A DNA stretch of 64,000 nucleotides from Zygnema cylindricum (GCA_037447655.1 JBBHKE010001684.1:243290-307289); one strand, 5' to 3'. Positions 13,111 through 25,779 are shown, counted from the stretch's first letter. Program-made: numbers and translations. The notes: a model not told the origin generated them from the sequence alone.

Positions 13111-13889
13111 ATATCAACTTTGCGCAAGAATACCAAGTTTTACACACACAATCTCAAAACTAAAACAAATGGAATGTAACAAATAGTAAACTTAAACCAA
13201 ATTTATTTTAATAGCGCGCTACAACCAATTTGTGATTAAAACCCTCAAATAAGAAACGCAAACGATGCCATCCACTTGTATTTTATAAAATGTGGGTGAG
13301 GCATTGTTGTTTGCCCATACATAGAAAAATACATGATTTTTCGTGGGTACTCCTCGTTTCAAGACAAAACGGCAATCACTTGTCATAATGACAAATGAAC
13401 ACCAAATGTGTAAATTTCAGTATTTCATTACATTTTAAAGCCTATGCACACACTGTTTTAATATTTGACGGCTAATAAACTCATAAAAAGTGAAATATCG
13501 TCATACTTTACCTTAATTGCGTCCTTAAGTAAATGACTTTAAATTTTTCGCTATTGAAGCGGACAGATATGAATTAATATTAAGCTTCGGAAAGGTTGTT
13601 ACGGTAAAGGCTACTTTGTTTTACGCAAGACTCTCAACACTGTGAAATGCAACCGCGAGCGCTTCCACTTTTCAGTAACCTTTATCAAACGCTGTTCCAT
13701 GGCACTTTCTAAATGACAAGTGGATATTCGTACTGACTACCACATTCCGTACATCATATGTATTAATTGATTATAGTGCGGATGACACTAAATTAGTCGT
13801 ACTGAATTATTGTAAAAAAAATGCAAAAACGTTTAGTATGATTGACTTGATTTTAGGTTCGGAGGCCGAAATTTGGGAGGATGGAATTA
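13111..13889. other. AT-rich spacer, nothing identified
   Basis: No gene, repeat end or RNA could be supported in this stretch between the purine tract and the next element. Confidence 0.4.
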
Positions 13890-14160
13890 GGGCGTGTTCC
13901 CATGTAACCGAAACTTTGAAACGTTACTTTGGATTTTAGGGCAGATTTTACGGTGTACTTTTCAAAGTGTGCCTATGTCAATCATTACTTGCGCCTTCAT
14001 TACTTCAAACATGTGACAATTGTAGACGTCTACAACATGTGCGACAGTCAACGAAACGACACTACGAAACTACGAAACTTCCTAAAATTGGTGACGTCTA
14101 CAAAAACGGCGACGGTTGTTGACGTCAAAGTTTTTGTGACGTTGTAGATGTTTAGGGTTT
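13890..14160 (+). mobile_element. Family T2 element, partial copy
   Basis: Left end TA-GGGCGTGTTCCCATGTAACC and about 130 following bases match the complete element at 54559-55265, including TTTTACGGTGTA and CAAAGTGTGCCTATGTCAAT. The matching right end (ACATGGGAACATGCC) is not found, so this copy is truncated or rearranged. A family M element begins shortly after, at 14184. Confidence 0.65.
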
Positions 14161-14183
14161 TGTGACATAGCGAAGTCATGCTA

Positions 14184-14733
14184 CACCGTCAATCGTTATT
14201 AGAGTATATAACGCCAATTCGGTGCCCTTTTAAAAAAAAAAGAAACCCGAGATACAATCCATAATTATATTTTTTCCATTATTCTAATTAGGTTTTTTTT
14301 TCAATTAGCGTTAATAATGAAAGTACACTTCGATGGAAATAGTGTGGCATACGGAGATAATATTTCCGTACGAAGTGGTACTTTTTTAATTACAAAGGCA
14401 TAAAAAGACACTTAACATTATTGCGCACACATGTGAATGTGCACTGGAAGAAAGAGATGCAAACTCGTTGACAAAAATCACGTTCTCATATGTTCGTCCG
14501 TCGACCGTGTGAACAGCGCGACGGTGTACGATTGTCAGAATTTGTACGAATACACATACTAGTGTAGACATCGAAAGGGCGGATATTTATTATTCAGGAC
14601 AACCCAAATTACAGTTAGGGATTATTTAGTATATATATATTTTTTTCAAAAAAAAAAAATCCCGATTAGTGTTAATAACACTAATTTTATTTTTACGCTA
14701 TTTATTCCTTTACTCTAATAGCGATTGACGGTG
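14184..14733. mobile_element. TA-flanked TIR element, family M, copy 2 (550 bp)
   Basis: TA-CACCGTCAATCGTTATTAG at the left and CTAATAGCGATTGACGGTG-TA at the right. The first roughly 205 bases differ from copy 1 at many sites; from about 14389 on they are identical to it. Confidence 0.85.
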
Positions 14734-15327
14734 TACTGAGTACTGTACTGTACAGTAGCGTATCGCAAATACGCTGTGCTTGGTCTAAGGCAGAATCATA
14801 GTTCAAAAGTAGGTGAAAGTACACCCATACAATATGCCTATTGTACGAAAAAAGTACAATATACCCTTAAGACCCATATTGTATTGGACCTATTCGGACC
14901 AATTAAAACATTCGGACCAAAAATTGGACCAATTAAAACATTCGAACCAAAAACTTTTATTTACACCGTCAGATTCGGACGATCGGACAGTCTCTGATCA
15001 AAGTAGCGATCTAAGAAGATCGCATGAAAAGCCCATAACACAACTTCCGATAAAGGCGCCGACCAAAGTCCTACAATAGATACGCCTACTTTTGAACTAT
15101 GGGCCAAATCTAAGCCGCCGCGGCCGGGATGCTTTGTCGTAAATGGTGTCATGGGGCATAAGTTCCATCACAGCGCGTCAAGCTCACCAGCCTGCCAGTT
15201 GTCATGCCAAGCAGACTTGTCAAAACTTGGCTGACCGTCCTGATTTCTGACGATTTCCTACGGGAAATCTATCTGTGCGCTCGTTTCTGCCGTCCTACCT
15301 ACATACAAAGGTACAGAGTACAGGGCT
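14389..15327 (+). repeat. Long direct repeat, copy B
   Basis: Second copy of the segment at 9699-10645, offset by 4690 bases, then by 4682 after an 8-base length difference. It ends at the shared GTACAGGGCT, after which the two flanks are unrelated. Confidence 0.9.
14798..15100. mobile_element. Inverted-repeat element, family T3, copy 2
   Basis: Identical copy of 10108-10410, carried within the duplicated segment. Same perfect ends ATAGTTCAAAAGTAGG and CCTACTTTTGAACTAT. Confidence 0.75.
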
Positions 15328-15949
15328 GTCCTGTACTTCCTACATTTCAGTTGCACATATTTTCTGCGTGGAATTCACGCACCCTATTAATTTCGTGCGT
15401 CATCCGTACATAAACATCTACAACGTTGGGAGTTTTACAGTGTAGCAACGTTCCGAGACGTCGTCTCTCTCGGTCTCCTCTTGCCGGTCATGTCCTGCAC
15501 CCTCGCCGCAGCTGGCAGATACCAAACTAAATCGTGAGTCCCCAAGTAGCATTTAATAATACTATATCAACGCCCGTGAATATTTGCCCCTTGAGCTGAA
15601 TGTAGTATCAAAAACTATAATTGTAATTTTCTTTAAACGGTTCGAAGGCAGCTACGTAAAGCGAGATTGAATTAGAATCAATAACACTAATGTAAGCCCC
15701 ACTCTATTAGTTTCTTTTCTCTAATAGCCATTCACGGTGTACATGTCTTGAGCGTTTTTCATCTGCAAGCCATGGTTTGGTGAATTCAAGTTCATGCTAT
15801 GAAATCATGGAATCTGAGCGAAAATTGGAAGACGTCCAGAACCGTTTATTTTCATGCAGTTTTTGGTGACTCGTGGAGGAGACATGCGGCCTTTGGATGA
15901 AGTGTAGACATTCCGGAGGACTGGCAGGGCGACAGCTGGCAGGGTGCAG
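15328..15949 (+). other. Upstream region of the 15950 gene, with a family M right end
   Basis: Promoter and 5' UTR presumably lie here, but no specific element can be defended. CTCTAATAGCcATTCACGGTG-TA at about 15718-15740, preceded by AATAACACTAAT, is a right end of the family M element. No matching left end was identified. Confidence 0.5.
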
Positions 15950-18900
15950 ATGGCCGAAACCCTAAATAATGCTCCGGAGCCATACATGTCGTCCTCTCAT
16001 CCTGAAAGCAGTAGGAATGGCGGAGCAGGTAGTAGGGAAACCTTACCAACAGCAGTCACCAGAATCTCAGGAAGGAATGAAATCGTAGCTATGGAAGAAG
16101 TAGGGCATGGAGAGGGCAGCTGTGGTCAAACGGACGGAAGTTTGAGTCATGATGACTTATCTTCTGAAGGAGAAAGAGAGGAGAGAGAGGGTACTGATGC
16201 CAGCTGGGAGTATTCGGTTGGAGAAGTCAGTGAGAAGGAGGAGGGTGATGACGTGACAGGACCTCTTTCTATTCTGATGCAAGGTCCTGACGGAGCTCTG
16301 TTTGTGGGAATGGAGAGGACCGTTCACTTGAAGCCTTTGGCAGACTCAGAAGATGGACAAACTGAGGATATAACGTCAGCGACGGTTTTTAATTTTGGTC
16401 AGTTGCTACTTCCATGTAACAGACTGTTTTCCTTTTTACTCCTCCTTTGCCTTTCACTTTCAAATGCAGTCACGGAACTCCCGAAAAAGAAACTCTCGAG
16501 ATTTGCAACAGTGCATGGGTCTTGTATTTCGAGTATAATGGGGCTTCTAACAGCTTCTGTCCTTTGACTTCCTGCCGCTTTGCACCTTTGATTGCTACCG
16601 ATAGTTGTTTTGTTAGGGAAGGACGTAAGAGGCATCTGCTTGGGTTATTACACTTCCGAAGGTTTACCCTTGTATGATGGTAAACACTTGAATAATCATA
16701 CCCTTGTTCTGTTGGTTTATTAGGTCAATTTTTTGAGTAATTGTACATGCGGTTACTCAGAGGCCATATGACTTCCCATAAACCGACGGTAAATTTTCGT
16801 TGTGTAATTGACCTATGAGCCTTAGACACAGCTTTGTGTCAACTGAAGACACATGCATTGTGGTATTTCCTACCTCCCATGCAACTGTTTGTCACTAATC
16901 ATGTTCTCACTCACATTTTTCTGGTCATCTTTTTGTCATGTTATCCGACATTTTACCAACTACCTGGATAACATGACCTAAAAAATGTAAGTGATGATAT
17001 GCTTACTGGCAGATGATGTCAACCATCTTCTAACGTTCTCTGACAGTGGGAATCTGCAGCCCCGGCTTCTCTCGGAACTGCCTCTGGTTTGGAAGCGGTG
17101 CACCTTGTGTTTCCCGAGCCTCTCTCTGCCTCCAATCCTGTGTCAGCCGAAATGTATGCACTGGAGGCTGTGCTGACCCCGCGGAGCCTCTTGGCGCACG
17201 TGAGACGAAAACGATGCTTCCTCGTTCTTCTTCTTATCGGTTCTGGCTTCTACTTGTCTGTTTTCTTTGGTAAGCCTTGTTCTCTCCTATTCAAGCTCAA
17301 AAAGCTAGTTACACTTTTGGATGAGCGCCTTCTTTGCATTGTGGTTTACCCGGTTCTATTACTGTTTTTGTATATGAACTACAAAAGTTTCACTATTGGA
17401 CATGATTAGTCCTTGCAAGTCAAGACTTGATTGAAAACTTTATCCTGAACCATTGGTTCAGGAATGGACCGATAGATGAAAAATATGTAATTTGTGCATT
17501 AAATATGTTTCTCGGTGGTGGGAAACATAATGAACATTGCTGAGGTTTCTTTTTTAATCCGCGGTCCATTCTCATTTTTTCTTAATTCTTCCATTTTTTT
17601 TCCAAGGTTTGTGATATGTGTTTTAATTTGTTGTTTGCTATTGGATGACACATGAGTTTCTGCTTTCTGACCTTCTATAATTATTGGTGTGCTGTTGGAG
17701 GATGCAGCTGCTCTTGGAAACCAGGATCGAAACCACAACGACGATAAAAACAGAAGCAACAAAGAAATTGTGGATAATCTCGCTGATGAGATGCTCGCTT
17801 ATCAGCCACTCTGGTTGTCTACGGCTTATTTGTTAGTTCCTCTCTAACTTTTATGTTCTCGAATCCTTGTTTTGGTGCCTTTTTTTCACATTCAAGGCAT
17901 ATTCACTTGTTTGGTCATGTTTTGGTCATATTGGTCATGTTACCCGATATTTGACCAAATATCAAGTAACAACCAGAAAAGTGTACATCCATGTTTGCTC
18001 TAATTCTGTGTTTGTGTTCAGTAGAAATACCAGGGAATCTTGCATAGGTGTGTCAATGACATGACAGCGTCAGTGTTTTTTTTCTTGTTTGCTTTCTCTG
18101 TTTTCTCTTTTTTTTTGTGTGTGTGACGGTCACTTTATACATTGACCCTAGTTTATGCTTTAACGGCCTCTCAGCTCCTTCAGTTTGTCTAATTCGTCGT
18201 GTCGTTTTTTCTCTGTCCAGAGTTCTCTACCTCTCCCTCGACATGATCGCACTAGCGGGCACTCTACTGGACCATGGGGTGAGTTTGCAACCAGTTTGCA
18301 TTAATTGGGTACAGAAATTTTACTTCTCACTTGCATTTTTTTAAAGTACACCGTGAATCTTTATTGGCGTTAAGAAATAATTAGTATGAGGAGTGCTCTA
18401 GTGTTAATATTGCTGTATTTGGTCTGAATCATGTGGACAACAATGAACCGCTCATTAGATAAAAAACAATTAGTAGCATGAACGCTTTTTATGCTCAGAC
18501 GTATTCATGGTGTGGTAATGTTTTGTTGTGTCTTTATTTGCAATTCACTTGCCAGCTCTGACGTTATTACTTTTGGTGTCATGTGGGTGGACAGCATCTC
18601 CTCACATTTTATATTCTCATACAGACCGTTTTTGCATGCATATCAGCTCTCGAATTTCGACCCTTTCTAATCTTCCGTATTGTAATTATCCTTATGGCGT
18701 ATCAAGTGCGGAATGGGATCTTTGCGGTCAGTCTCTCCGTCCTCCCTGTTGGTTCTGCATTTTCTTTGTTTTCCCATATATACTAGAAGAAATTGGGTTG
18801 ATAAAAACGTTTCAAGAGTCATCTAGTTTTTGAAGTTTTGTAGTGTTTTATCTCAGTTACTGTAATTATTTCAAGTGAAATTTGATCATACAATCTGACG

Positions 18901-20732
18901 CGTTTGAGTTGAGAAGAATATTACAAGAGTCCTCTAGCAGCAGCACTGATAAATGTCTTACCTGGGCATAACTTAAACTGAGCATGTGATAAGGAAAGGG
19001 AGTTTTGAAGAAGGTAGAAATCGTGGAATATGTGAGTGAGTGAAAATAGTTGGCGACTCCATGTTCAAAAAGCCCATAGACATGGAGTTGCATGTATTGC
19101 AAAATACCTGGATGTTTCACTAAGAATGCATATGGAGTCGTTTTATTTCTAATTCACAGCTTTCGGTACTGGTTGAGTTACACTTTTGTTCTGGAACCAA
19201 GTCTTGACCCAAATGCATGACTTTGCCTGTTTGTCAATATGCTAGCACCTTCTGAAAGCATTTACATGTTTGTATGTTGTAAATATAGATTACACACACA
19301 CACACACACAAATATATATATGTAATTTTCTTGTCACCAAAATCTCTTCGCATTACACGTGGGTAAATATGAAGCCCATTTAGCTGTCAAATAAAATTAG
19401 GTCGTAATGTTGTCTCTGGCATTGTGTAACTTTGTGAGGAAGTTTCTTCATCTTGGGAAGACTGAATTTACTGTCCATCCAGCATCTTGTCACGTTCTGA
19501 GAGAGTTCATGAACTTTAAATCACAATAGTTATGTGAAGACTTATGGAAGCCAGTAGGTTGAGGAATCCATTTCACGGTGTCCATTTGATGAGATGTGAA
19601 AGCGGTCTGTTTGTAGTTTCTGTAGTTATTTCTTGAAAAACTGCAAAACAAAGACACATTTCATATTTGGGTTTTTTCTGCATTTTGACAGATTCGAAGT
19701 GCGTTTAGGAGATTACACTTGCGAGTAACAGGAGAGCCGTTGCCAAGCCGATTTGGAAACATTTGGGTGAGCTTTCTGCTGTTGTCTGGGGTCACTTTCA
19801 GTTTTAACATAATTCCACTTTTTCATCCATGTACATCCCTTCCCTCATGCTTCTCTGCTCTCAGCAGTTTGTAGTCCTGCAATACAAACAATTTTTATTG
19901 GTTGAGGTTCTTAAGTTTAGCCTCTGCCCTATATACCGTTGGTGTATGGAGCCGTCCTATTTTTCCACCTTTTGCAGTTGTCCTACCTGCTCTACCATGC
20001 CCTCCCTGCACCATGTTTTCAAAGCATAGCTCAAATGTGCAAAAACAATTGGAAATGCAATGTGTGGTTTCTCCTATTATATGCGTATTATACTTGAAAA
20101 CACCATATAATGCGCGCATAGTACGCTCTTTTCCGCACACTTGAACTATGTTTCAAAGTTATAAAGAACCTTGGTTGTTTATCTTTTTCAGTTCAAGCTT
20201 AATTCGGAATCAGCCTTGTACTGCATTTTTTATGAAAAAATTCAAATAAATGCATGTAATTTGGTCTCATTTTCTGCTCTTTGTTAGGATGCGCTGTCCT
20301 CCTCCTGGTTGGTTGCTCTCTTCAGACTGCTCTCCCTTTTTTCTTCAGGCATCACAAAACAATTTAGTTTCCATGACAAGAATCTCTTCATAACTATGTG
20401 GATCTTGTTCTCATGCATCAGAAGCAAGTCACTCAAATTTGCTGGGCGTTGAGTTGTAGTCGTGAGTGAAAGTGCAACAAACAATGTACTTTTCCTAAAT
20501 GCAGAGTCTCATGGAAAAATTTGCAGGCGAGGTAAATTGCATGTTTTCTTGCTAGCCTGTGGGTTTAATTTGAAGAAACCAGCAAACTGAACAGTCTTAT
20601 TTTCTGTTCTAGAAACTGAAGAGGAGCACCAATTGTCATTTGTTTTGTTTTCTTGTCATTTTAGACGGCAATGGGCGTCAGAAGTCCAATGTGGTCAATA
20701 AGGCCCAGGAACCTGTTCAGTCGAAGAAATGA
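15950..20732 (+). CDS. Unrecognised multi-pass membrane protein, about 414 residues
   Basis: Family not recognised. Proposed exons: 15950-16397, 17060-17269, 17708-17831, 18221-18278, 18625-18726, 19692-19766, 20288-20447, 20665-20732. The phases agree at every junction. Donors are GT type (GTCAGT, GTAAGC, GTTAGT, GTGAGT, GTCAGT, GTGAGC, GTTGAG) and acceptors are CAG or TAG. Residues 1-149 are hydrophilic and acidic. Likely membrane spans are near 202-219 (CFLVLLLIGSGFYLSVFF), 252-275, 282-312 (includes FLIFRIVIILMAYQVRN) and 344-385. A basic loop, IRSAFRRLHLRVTGEPLPSR, follows the third span, and the C-terminus is polar (...VNKAQEPVQSKK). The start is the first ATG of the open frame. The last two exons are less sure. 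Joining exon six straight to 20665 gives a different tail, ending TAMV at a stop at 20791-20793. The product probably lies in an internal or plasma membrane; its function is unknown. Confidence 0.7.
16935..16977. repeat. Small foldback in intron 1 of the 15950 gene
   Basis: GTCATGTTATCC at 16935-16946 and GGATAACATGAC at 16966-16977 form a perfect 12 bp stem with a 19-base loop. A related foldback, GTTAC-cc-GATATTTG-ac-CAAATATC-aa-GTAAC, lies near 17939-17970 in intron 3 of the same gene, also preceded by GGTCAT. Confidence 0.55.
18349..18430. mobile_element. Family M end, short subtype
   Basis: TA-CACCGTGAATCTTTATTGG followed by AAGAAATAATTAGT and GAGGAGTG, in an intron of the 15950 gene. 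The same arrangement occurs at 47263, and a similar one at 48746, so these form a subtype of the TA-flanked family. The right end here is not resolved. Confidence 0.55.
19292..19311. repeat. (CA)n microsatellite
   Basis: About ten AC dinucleotides followed by a short TA run, in an intron of the 15950 gene. Confidence 0.9.
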
Positions 20733-20793
20733 ACACAGAGAAAGGCCGGAGGTGCGAGGACAACCTCCGACTGAAGGGACAGCCATGGTGTGA

Positions 20794-22804
20794 GGAAGAG
20801 TCAGATTGGTGTTCGATGAAAAGGTATCCACGGTTTATCTGGTGAGACTGTCGTTTCATGAAGAGCGACGTTTTAGACGAGTGAGTCGGTCTTGAACAAG
20901 TGCGAGAAGGGCTACCGTCAAGCTCCTTCGTATATTACTGTCAATGTGAAAGTCAACAACACCGTTGCAAGGGTGTAATTGGATTAACGATGAATGAGGA
21001 TTAACGTGGATGGAATGCCAAGGGGCAAATGTGATTTTAACTTTGCTGTAGTGCCAACCACAAAAGAGGTTGAGTAACATGTTCTTCTTCCTTGTCATTA
21101 AGTGTTTGTAGGGTTCTTTGGGTTTTTTAGTTTTATGGAATTTCTTTGGCTGATGTATAAAGAGGCATTGCTTATCCTTGTGAAAGGGGAAGCAAGCTCT
21201 TATTGTTAGGAAAAGGTCTACTATTCCTTGTTAGGACAAGTCCAAGTTTTACAGTTTCACAAGAAATAGTTGAGGCAAATAGATATATTTAAGTATGGTT
21301 GGGCCCTGATTACCATTTTACATACTTTTTAAGACTAGCGTTAGCATTTGAATCGTAATTAGGACTGGTGTTGTATGAATGGTTGTCTACATTGATTATA
21401 TCCTTTTGAAAGGTCAAAGTTTGAAATAGGTTTTTTATTTTTATTGATTATTATGGAGTGGGAGTACAAAGCCTAATTCCAAAATTACTTGTGTTATTTT
21501 TTTAAATTGTACTTTTTTTATTCGAATGCCCTGCCCATTTTAGATCTGTTTCCACTATTACTCTTTTCTTTCATAACATGTGCATGCATGTACAGAGCAT
21601 AATCAAACAGAGACTATGAGCAGTGATGTGCATAATCGAATACTTTGTATGCACCTTTTCTATACTTTATTTCTCTTGGTTTCGTGTTAATTGTTCTACT
21701 ACCATTTCTTGCTTTGTACTGTTTTCTTTTTCACCTGCCTGTAGGGACACATGCCGTCAGTCTTGGTAGCACATTGGTAAACAGACCGGTAGTCAATATA
21801 TTTTTCTAGTCATGATTATTTAAAAGTGGGGACAGTATATTAAAAAGCATGATGGTAAACCATCTGAGTCCTAGGGTACAAAAAGGGTGGCATGGGCCAA
21901 AACTGAAAAACTACATGGCAATATAAAACAAAGAAAGCAACGTGAACACATAAAAATGGCAAGTAAAATAAAATCACTCGAACCCAAAATGAGAAATACG
22001 CCTGCATAATAATTTTGCCATCTTATGGCCCCTCTTTGGTTCCTTTGTTGATGACATTGCGTGCCAGTTAAGAAACCTTTATTGCGATTATTAAATCTTA
22101 CAGGTTTGTGTCGGATTGTGATTACTGCCTCACAATGTCAGTAAAAATACCAGCCTGTAATGGTCATCATCGTCACCCGGATCACAGAGAATTTAACGTT
22201 TGGTACCCTCTTTTATTTTATTTTTGGGGTTGTCGCCTCTTTGATTGTGCTTGTTTTTATGCCATTTTTTTGTGTTCACGTTGCTTTTCTTTTTTGCCTT
22301 GCGCCCTCCTATATCTTTGTTGCAATATCAAACTAACGGGAGCAACTTAAAAAACAAAAACAAAAAAAACAGTCCATGGCCATGTTATAGAACAACATAA
22401 ATGAGACTGATAAAAATACTTCAAAATAAACTTGCGCACAATTAAGCAATTCATAACATAACCCATGGTGAGGTCATGGGGTAGAAAATTGTAACGGAGG
22501 ACATCAAATTTACAATAAAATTGCCAGCCTCGAAAAACAACCCCTTTTCACCTATTGCTGCATGATGCCTTTCCAGTATTCTGTGCTTTATTCGACAATT
22601 ATGGAACGAACCCATCATCATATCAACGTTAAATTAACAACCTACAATACAGGCTCGTGCAACATGTCCTAATAATGAACAAAGAGCCCAAATCATCGAG
22701 CACCCGATCATTATCTGTTGCATTTTCCTGTTTGTCTGAAACAAATAGAAGCACTGCTACACTAAGAAGGATTAATAAAGAGCACTCTTCTTCCAGCTAA
22801 AAAC
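20794..22804. other. Intergenic region between two converging genes
   Basis: AT-rich sequence holding the 3' ends of the plus-strand gene to the left and the minus-strand gene to the right. No additional gene, repeat family or RNA was recognised. Confidence 0.4.
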
Positions 22805-24206
22805 TTATTCATCAACAGCAGTCCATAAGAAAGGAGACACATTGAAGTCGTTTTCCAGTTCCGGTGCTCTGTCATCTTCCTCTGGAAAAAGATTTTGCAC
22901 AAGGACGATGACAAAACCTGATTAAGATTTCCAACCTTAATACAAACGTTACTTTTAAGAACTTGCCATATCCAAAGAGGGCCGGAGCCCTCAAATGTCC
23001 TGCATTAAACCTACAGGAAATCAGTTTCCCAAGAGAAAATGACAACAAGAATAAGTGTGCACTAACACCTTCTCATTAATTTGTTTCTATCACAAACTCA
23101 TGCAGTCTCTTTGCTCGATTCGCTGCCTCTCGTGCTCTTTCAAGCAGTGTCATCACGTCCACCACACCGTTCGAAGGAGGAGCACCTTTGTCCTCTTCAA
23201 ACTTATTTGAGATCGATCCGTTATGTTCACTGGATCCAGTCTTGTTACCTGTTCCCACCTTCGTACCTTTGTCTGCACGGTTTTCAACACCATTTTCCCC
23301 TGAAGAAACACTCTTCTGTGGCTCGGAAAACTTCTTGGAATTCTGAGGCCCAGAAGAGGCGCTATCTCCTAATCTCTCAGTTGGCAACCTTTGATTGCTA
23401 CTCGCAAGATCGTGATTCCTCTCCTCTCTCCGATTAGTGGGTGCTGCTTCTCTCTTCCCGTTCCTCAATGTCGGCTCCACATAGGCATTTGCCTCTACGT
23501 CATTCCTTGAGCCCTGTACATTAGACTGTGTGACTGAAAAAGACTTCTCAAATTCCTTTTCCAATAAAAACCTTGCAAGTGCTTCTTTCACCTCCCTGTC
23601 CGTGACAAAACCTACATCCCTACCTAAACTATTTCCACTGCTGTCAGTCAAGCCATCTCCTCTCACTCTCCTTCCCTCCCCATCCGCCGTCCATGACTTC
23701 GGAAAAAAGGCATTTTCTGAGTCTTCGACGGCCATAATCAGTCCTCTCTCTTCCTGTGGAGTGAGAGAGGAATTCGTCTGCCCTTCAATTGACGGCAAAG
23801 CCTCCATATCCGCAGCTCTTATGGCGGCACTCAGCTGTCTGCTCCAATACCTCTCCTCCATTTCCAGAGCCTTCCTCTCTTCAAAGATCTCCTCCTCCTC
23901 CCTCGCCCTCGCCTGTTCTCCCATCTTCAACCCTACGTAAGCTAGGGTTGCCGACAAAACAGTTATCGCGAGCACCGGAGGGGGAAGAGAGGGAATGTCT
24001 CCCCATTCCATCCCTCCCGCTACCAGTGTGTCTTCTGCACTCGCTCCCTCCCCGCCATCTCCTTTCCCTTTCCCTTTTCCTTTCCCTCTCTGTACTCTCC
24101 CTCTCCTCGTCGCCCGTACGCTCCTCCTGCGCCCGGGGCCTCTCGCCAAAGCGATTCCCTCAAAGAGAGAACCCACCAGTAACACGGCCGCCACCAGCTT
24201 GGACAT
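22805..24206 (-). CDS. Unrecognised membrane-anchored protein, 413 residues, three exons
   Basis: Family not recognised. Exons in transcript order: 23098-24206, 22953-23010, 22805-22879. Exon 1 ends in the Arg/Ala-rich stretch RAREAANRAKRLHE at a weak GTTTGT donor. Reading straight on instead gives a stop at 23076-23078, 371-376 residues from the start. The two small exons add FNAGHLRAPALFGYGKFLK and EDDRAPELENDF...LWTAVDE before TAA, a tail that looks conserved. The start is the ATG at 24206, because it opens MSKLVAAVLLVGSLFEGIAL, a signal peptide or first span; an in-frame ATG at 24317 would add 37 residues. A lysine/glycine-rich stretch spans residues 23-52, a second span is near 77-94 (VLAITVLSATLAYVGLKM), and an acidic, coiled-coil-like segment (about 97-125, ERYWSRQLSAAIRAADME) follows. 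The remainder to about 345 is polar and probably disordered. Confidence 0.7.
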
Positions 24207-25705
24207 AGGATCGGAGTGCCACGTGGCGTCAATCCATTCCTCGCGCCTCTCCCGATAAAAAAAATTAACTCGCAACCTAAAAAAAGACACAACCCTAAAA
24301 GGCACCTGGCAGGACACTCACAGCCTTAAAACAACCACCAGGGCGAGCGCACACAGAAAAAGAAGGTTAAAAGCAGAAAGTCCTCGCAGTAGAACTTCGC
24401 CCGAGCGTCTCGCCCTCTCTTACGCTTTCTAAATGCGCTCCGATCCGCCCCACGCGCTGGGAGGCCAAGGTGGCTGCTCAAAATCCGGCCACGTGGAAAG
24501 TACTGTACGACGGAAAGAAACCCGCTGTAACGGTCTCTTTCAGGAAGTGGAAGGCGACGCGACTCGCGAGGCTCGACTCACGCGCCGGTTTCGCCCTTCG
24601 CAGCCGGGTTTGCGTACGGAAAGTCGTACGGCATATCGGTCACGCACTCTAAATAGTGTGGAATCTGCACTGCACTTTTTCGCTGCAGGACCCCATTTTA
24701 CTGTCTACAAGCCTATAACAACCTTATGGAAAAAGTGTGCGCATACAGAAAGAGAATAGTACAAAGTGAAAAAAAGGGGATAGATAGGGTGGGTGACTAG
24801 GTGTACATGTTGTGCTGAGTTGAAACAGGACCCTTAAAACATGCGATCGTTTAAGCAACTAAACAATCGTTTTAGTTTAGACGTTTCAATCATTTTTAAC
24901 CTTGAAAAACTTGTCTAAAATTTGAAATAACCGATGCAAAATTAAATGCATGTATTTCTGAGCTTCGCTTTGCCTACTATTTTCTCTTTTGAAAAATGTT
25001 ACCTCCCTCGTGCGCCGTTTTACATTTCCCCTCCCTTGTCCACTCTTTTGTCCATAAAAAGAATCCTCTCCCTCGACAGCAATGATGTGTAAATTACAAT
25101 TAGAGTTCAAAACATTAAACTCACAACAATTTAAATACTTAGAAATATGAATTCACAATTTTGGCTTTAGCATATTCATGATGTCAAAATTACCAAATAA
25201 ATTATACAGTCTGTATTAACAACGAATGTAAATAAAAACTCTAAACAATTGTTAAGTATGCAATTAAACGTTTAGAGGATATTTAGATGTTTAAACGTAT
25301 GCTTTTAAAATAGGGAATCGGTACGACGGCGCGGTACTTTTATACTTCACCGGCCCCTATAAACGAGAATAGTAAGGGTCATGCAAATGAGGAAGAGGGA
25401 ATGAGGTATCCAACATCATGAAAAAAAATCGGAAGAGAGGCATAGTGAAAGCAAAATAGGAGAAAAAAATGAGAGGTTATAAGGGAGGAAGAGCGAGAGG
25501 GGAGGACAGAGGAAACTAACCGGCACGTAGTTTTTGTTAAAACCTAGCTAAAATATATGAGGTCGAGTGAACTTAACCATTATGACTTAAAATATTTTTA
25601 GGATAAGTTTAGACGAATGCATAAATTTATATTAAAACAAGAAGCGTCATTGAAAACTAACCACAAGGCTTCTAAATAGATATGATACTGTAAACGATTA
25701 AAAAA
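24207..25705. other. Upstream of the 24206 gene; GTAC-rich, no gene
   Basis: GC-rich near the gene start and AT-rich beyond 24800. GTACGG/CCGTAC-type sites cluster at 24495-24630 (for example TACTGTACGACGG and CGTACGGAAAGTCGTACGG). No coding exon or RNA is supported. The promoter of the minus-strand gene must lie in its right-hand flank, near 24207-24500. Confidence 0.45.
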
Positions 25706-25779
25706 ATGAAATATAATTTGAAACTTTTGGAACATACAAATGTGGCCAAACTAGATATCCCCACTAACTTCCATTCCCA

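Noticed and set aside
9495-15327. Direct repeats read as LTRs of a 5.8 kb retrotransposon
   Set aside because: No TG...CA ends, no primer-binding site or polypurine tract, no gag/pol frames between them, and the repeat starts and ends inside or beside DNA-type elements.
15944-16567. Single-exon reading of the 15950 gene to 16567
   Set aside because: After GTCAGT at 16398 the frame turns into intron-like sequence, while a phase-matched exon begins at 17060.
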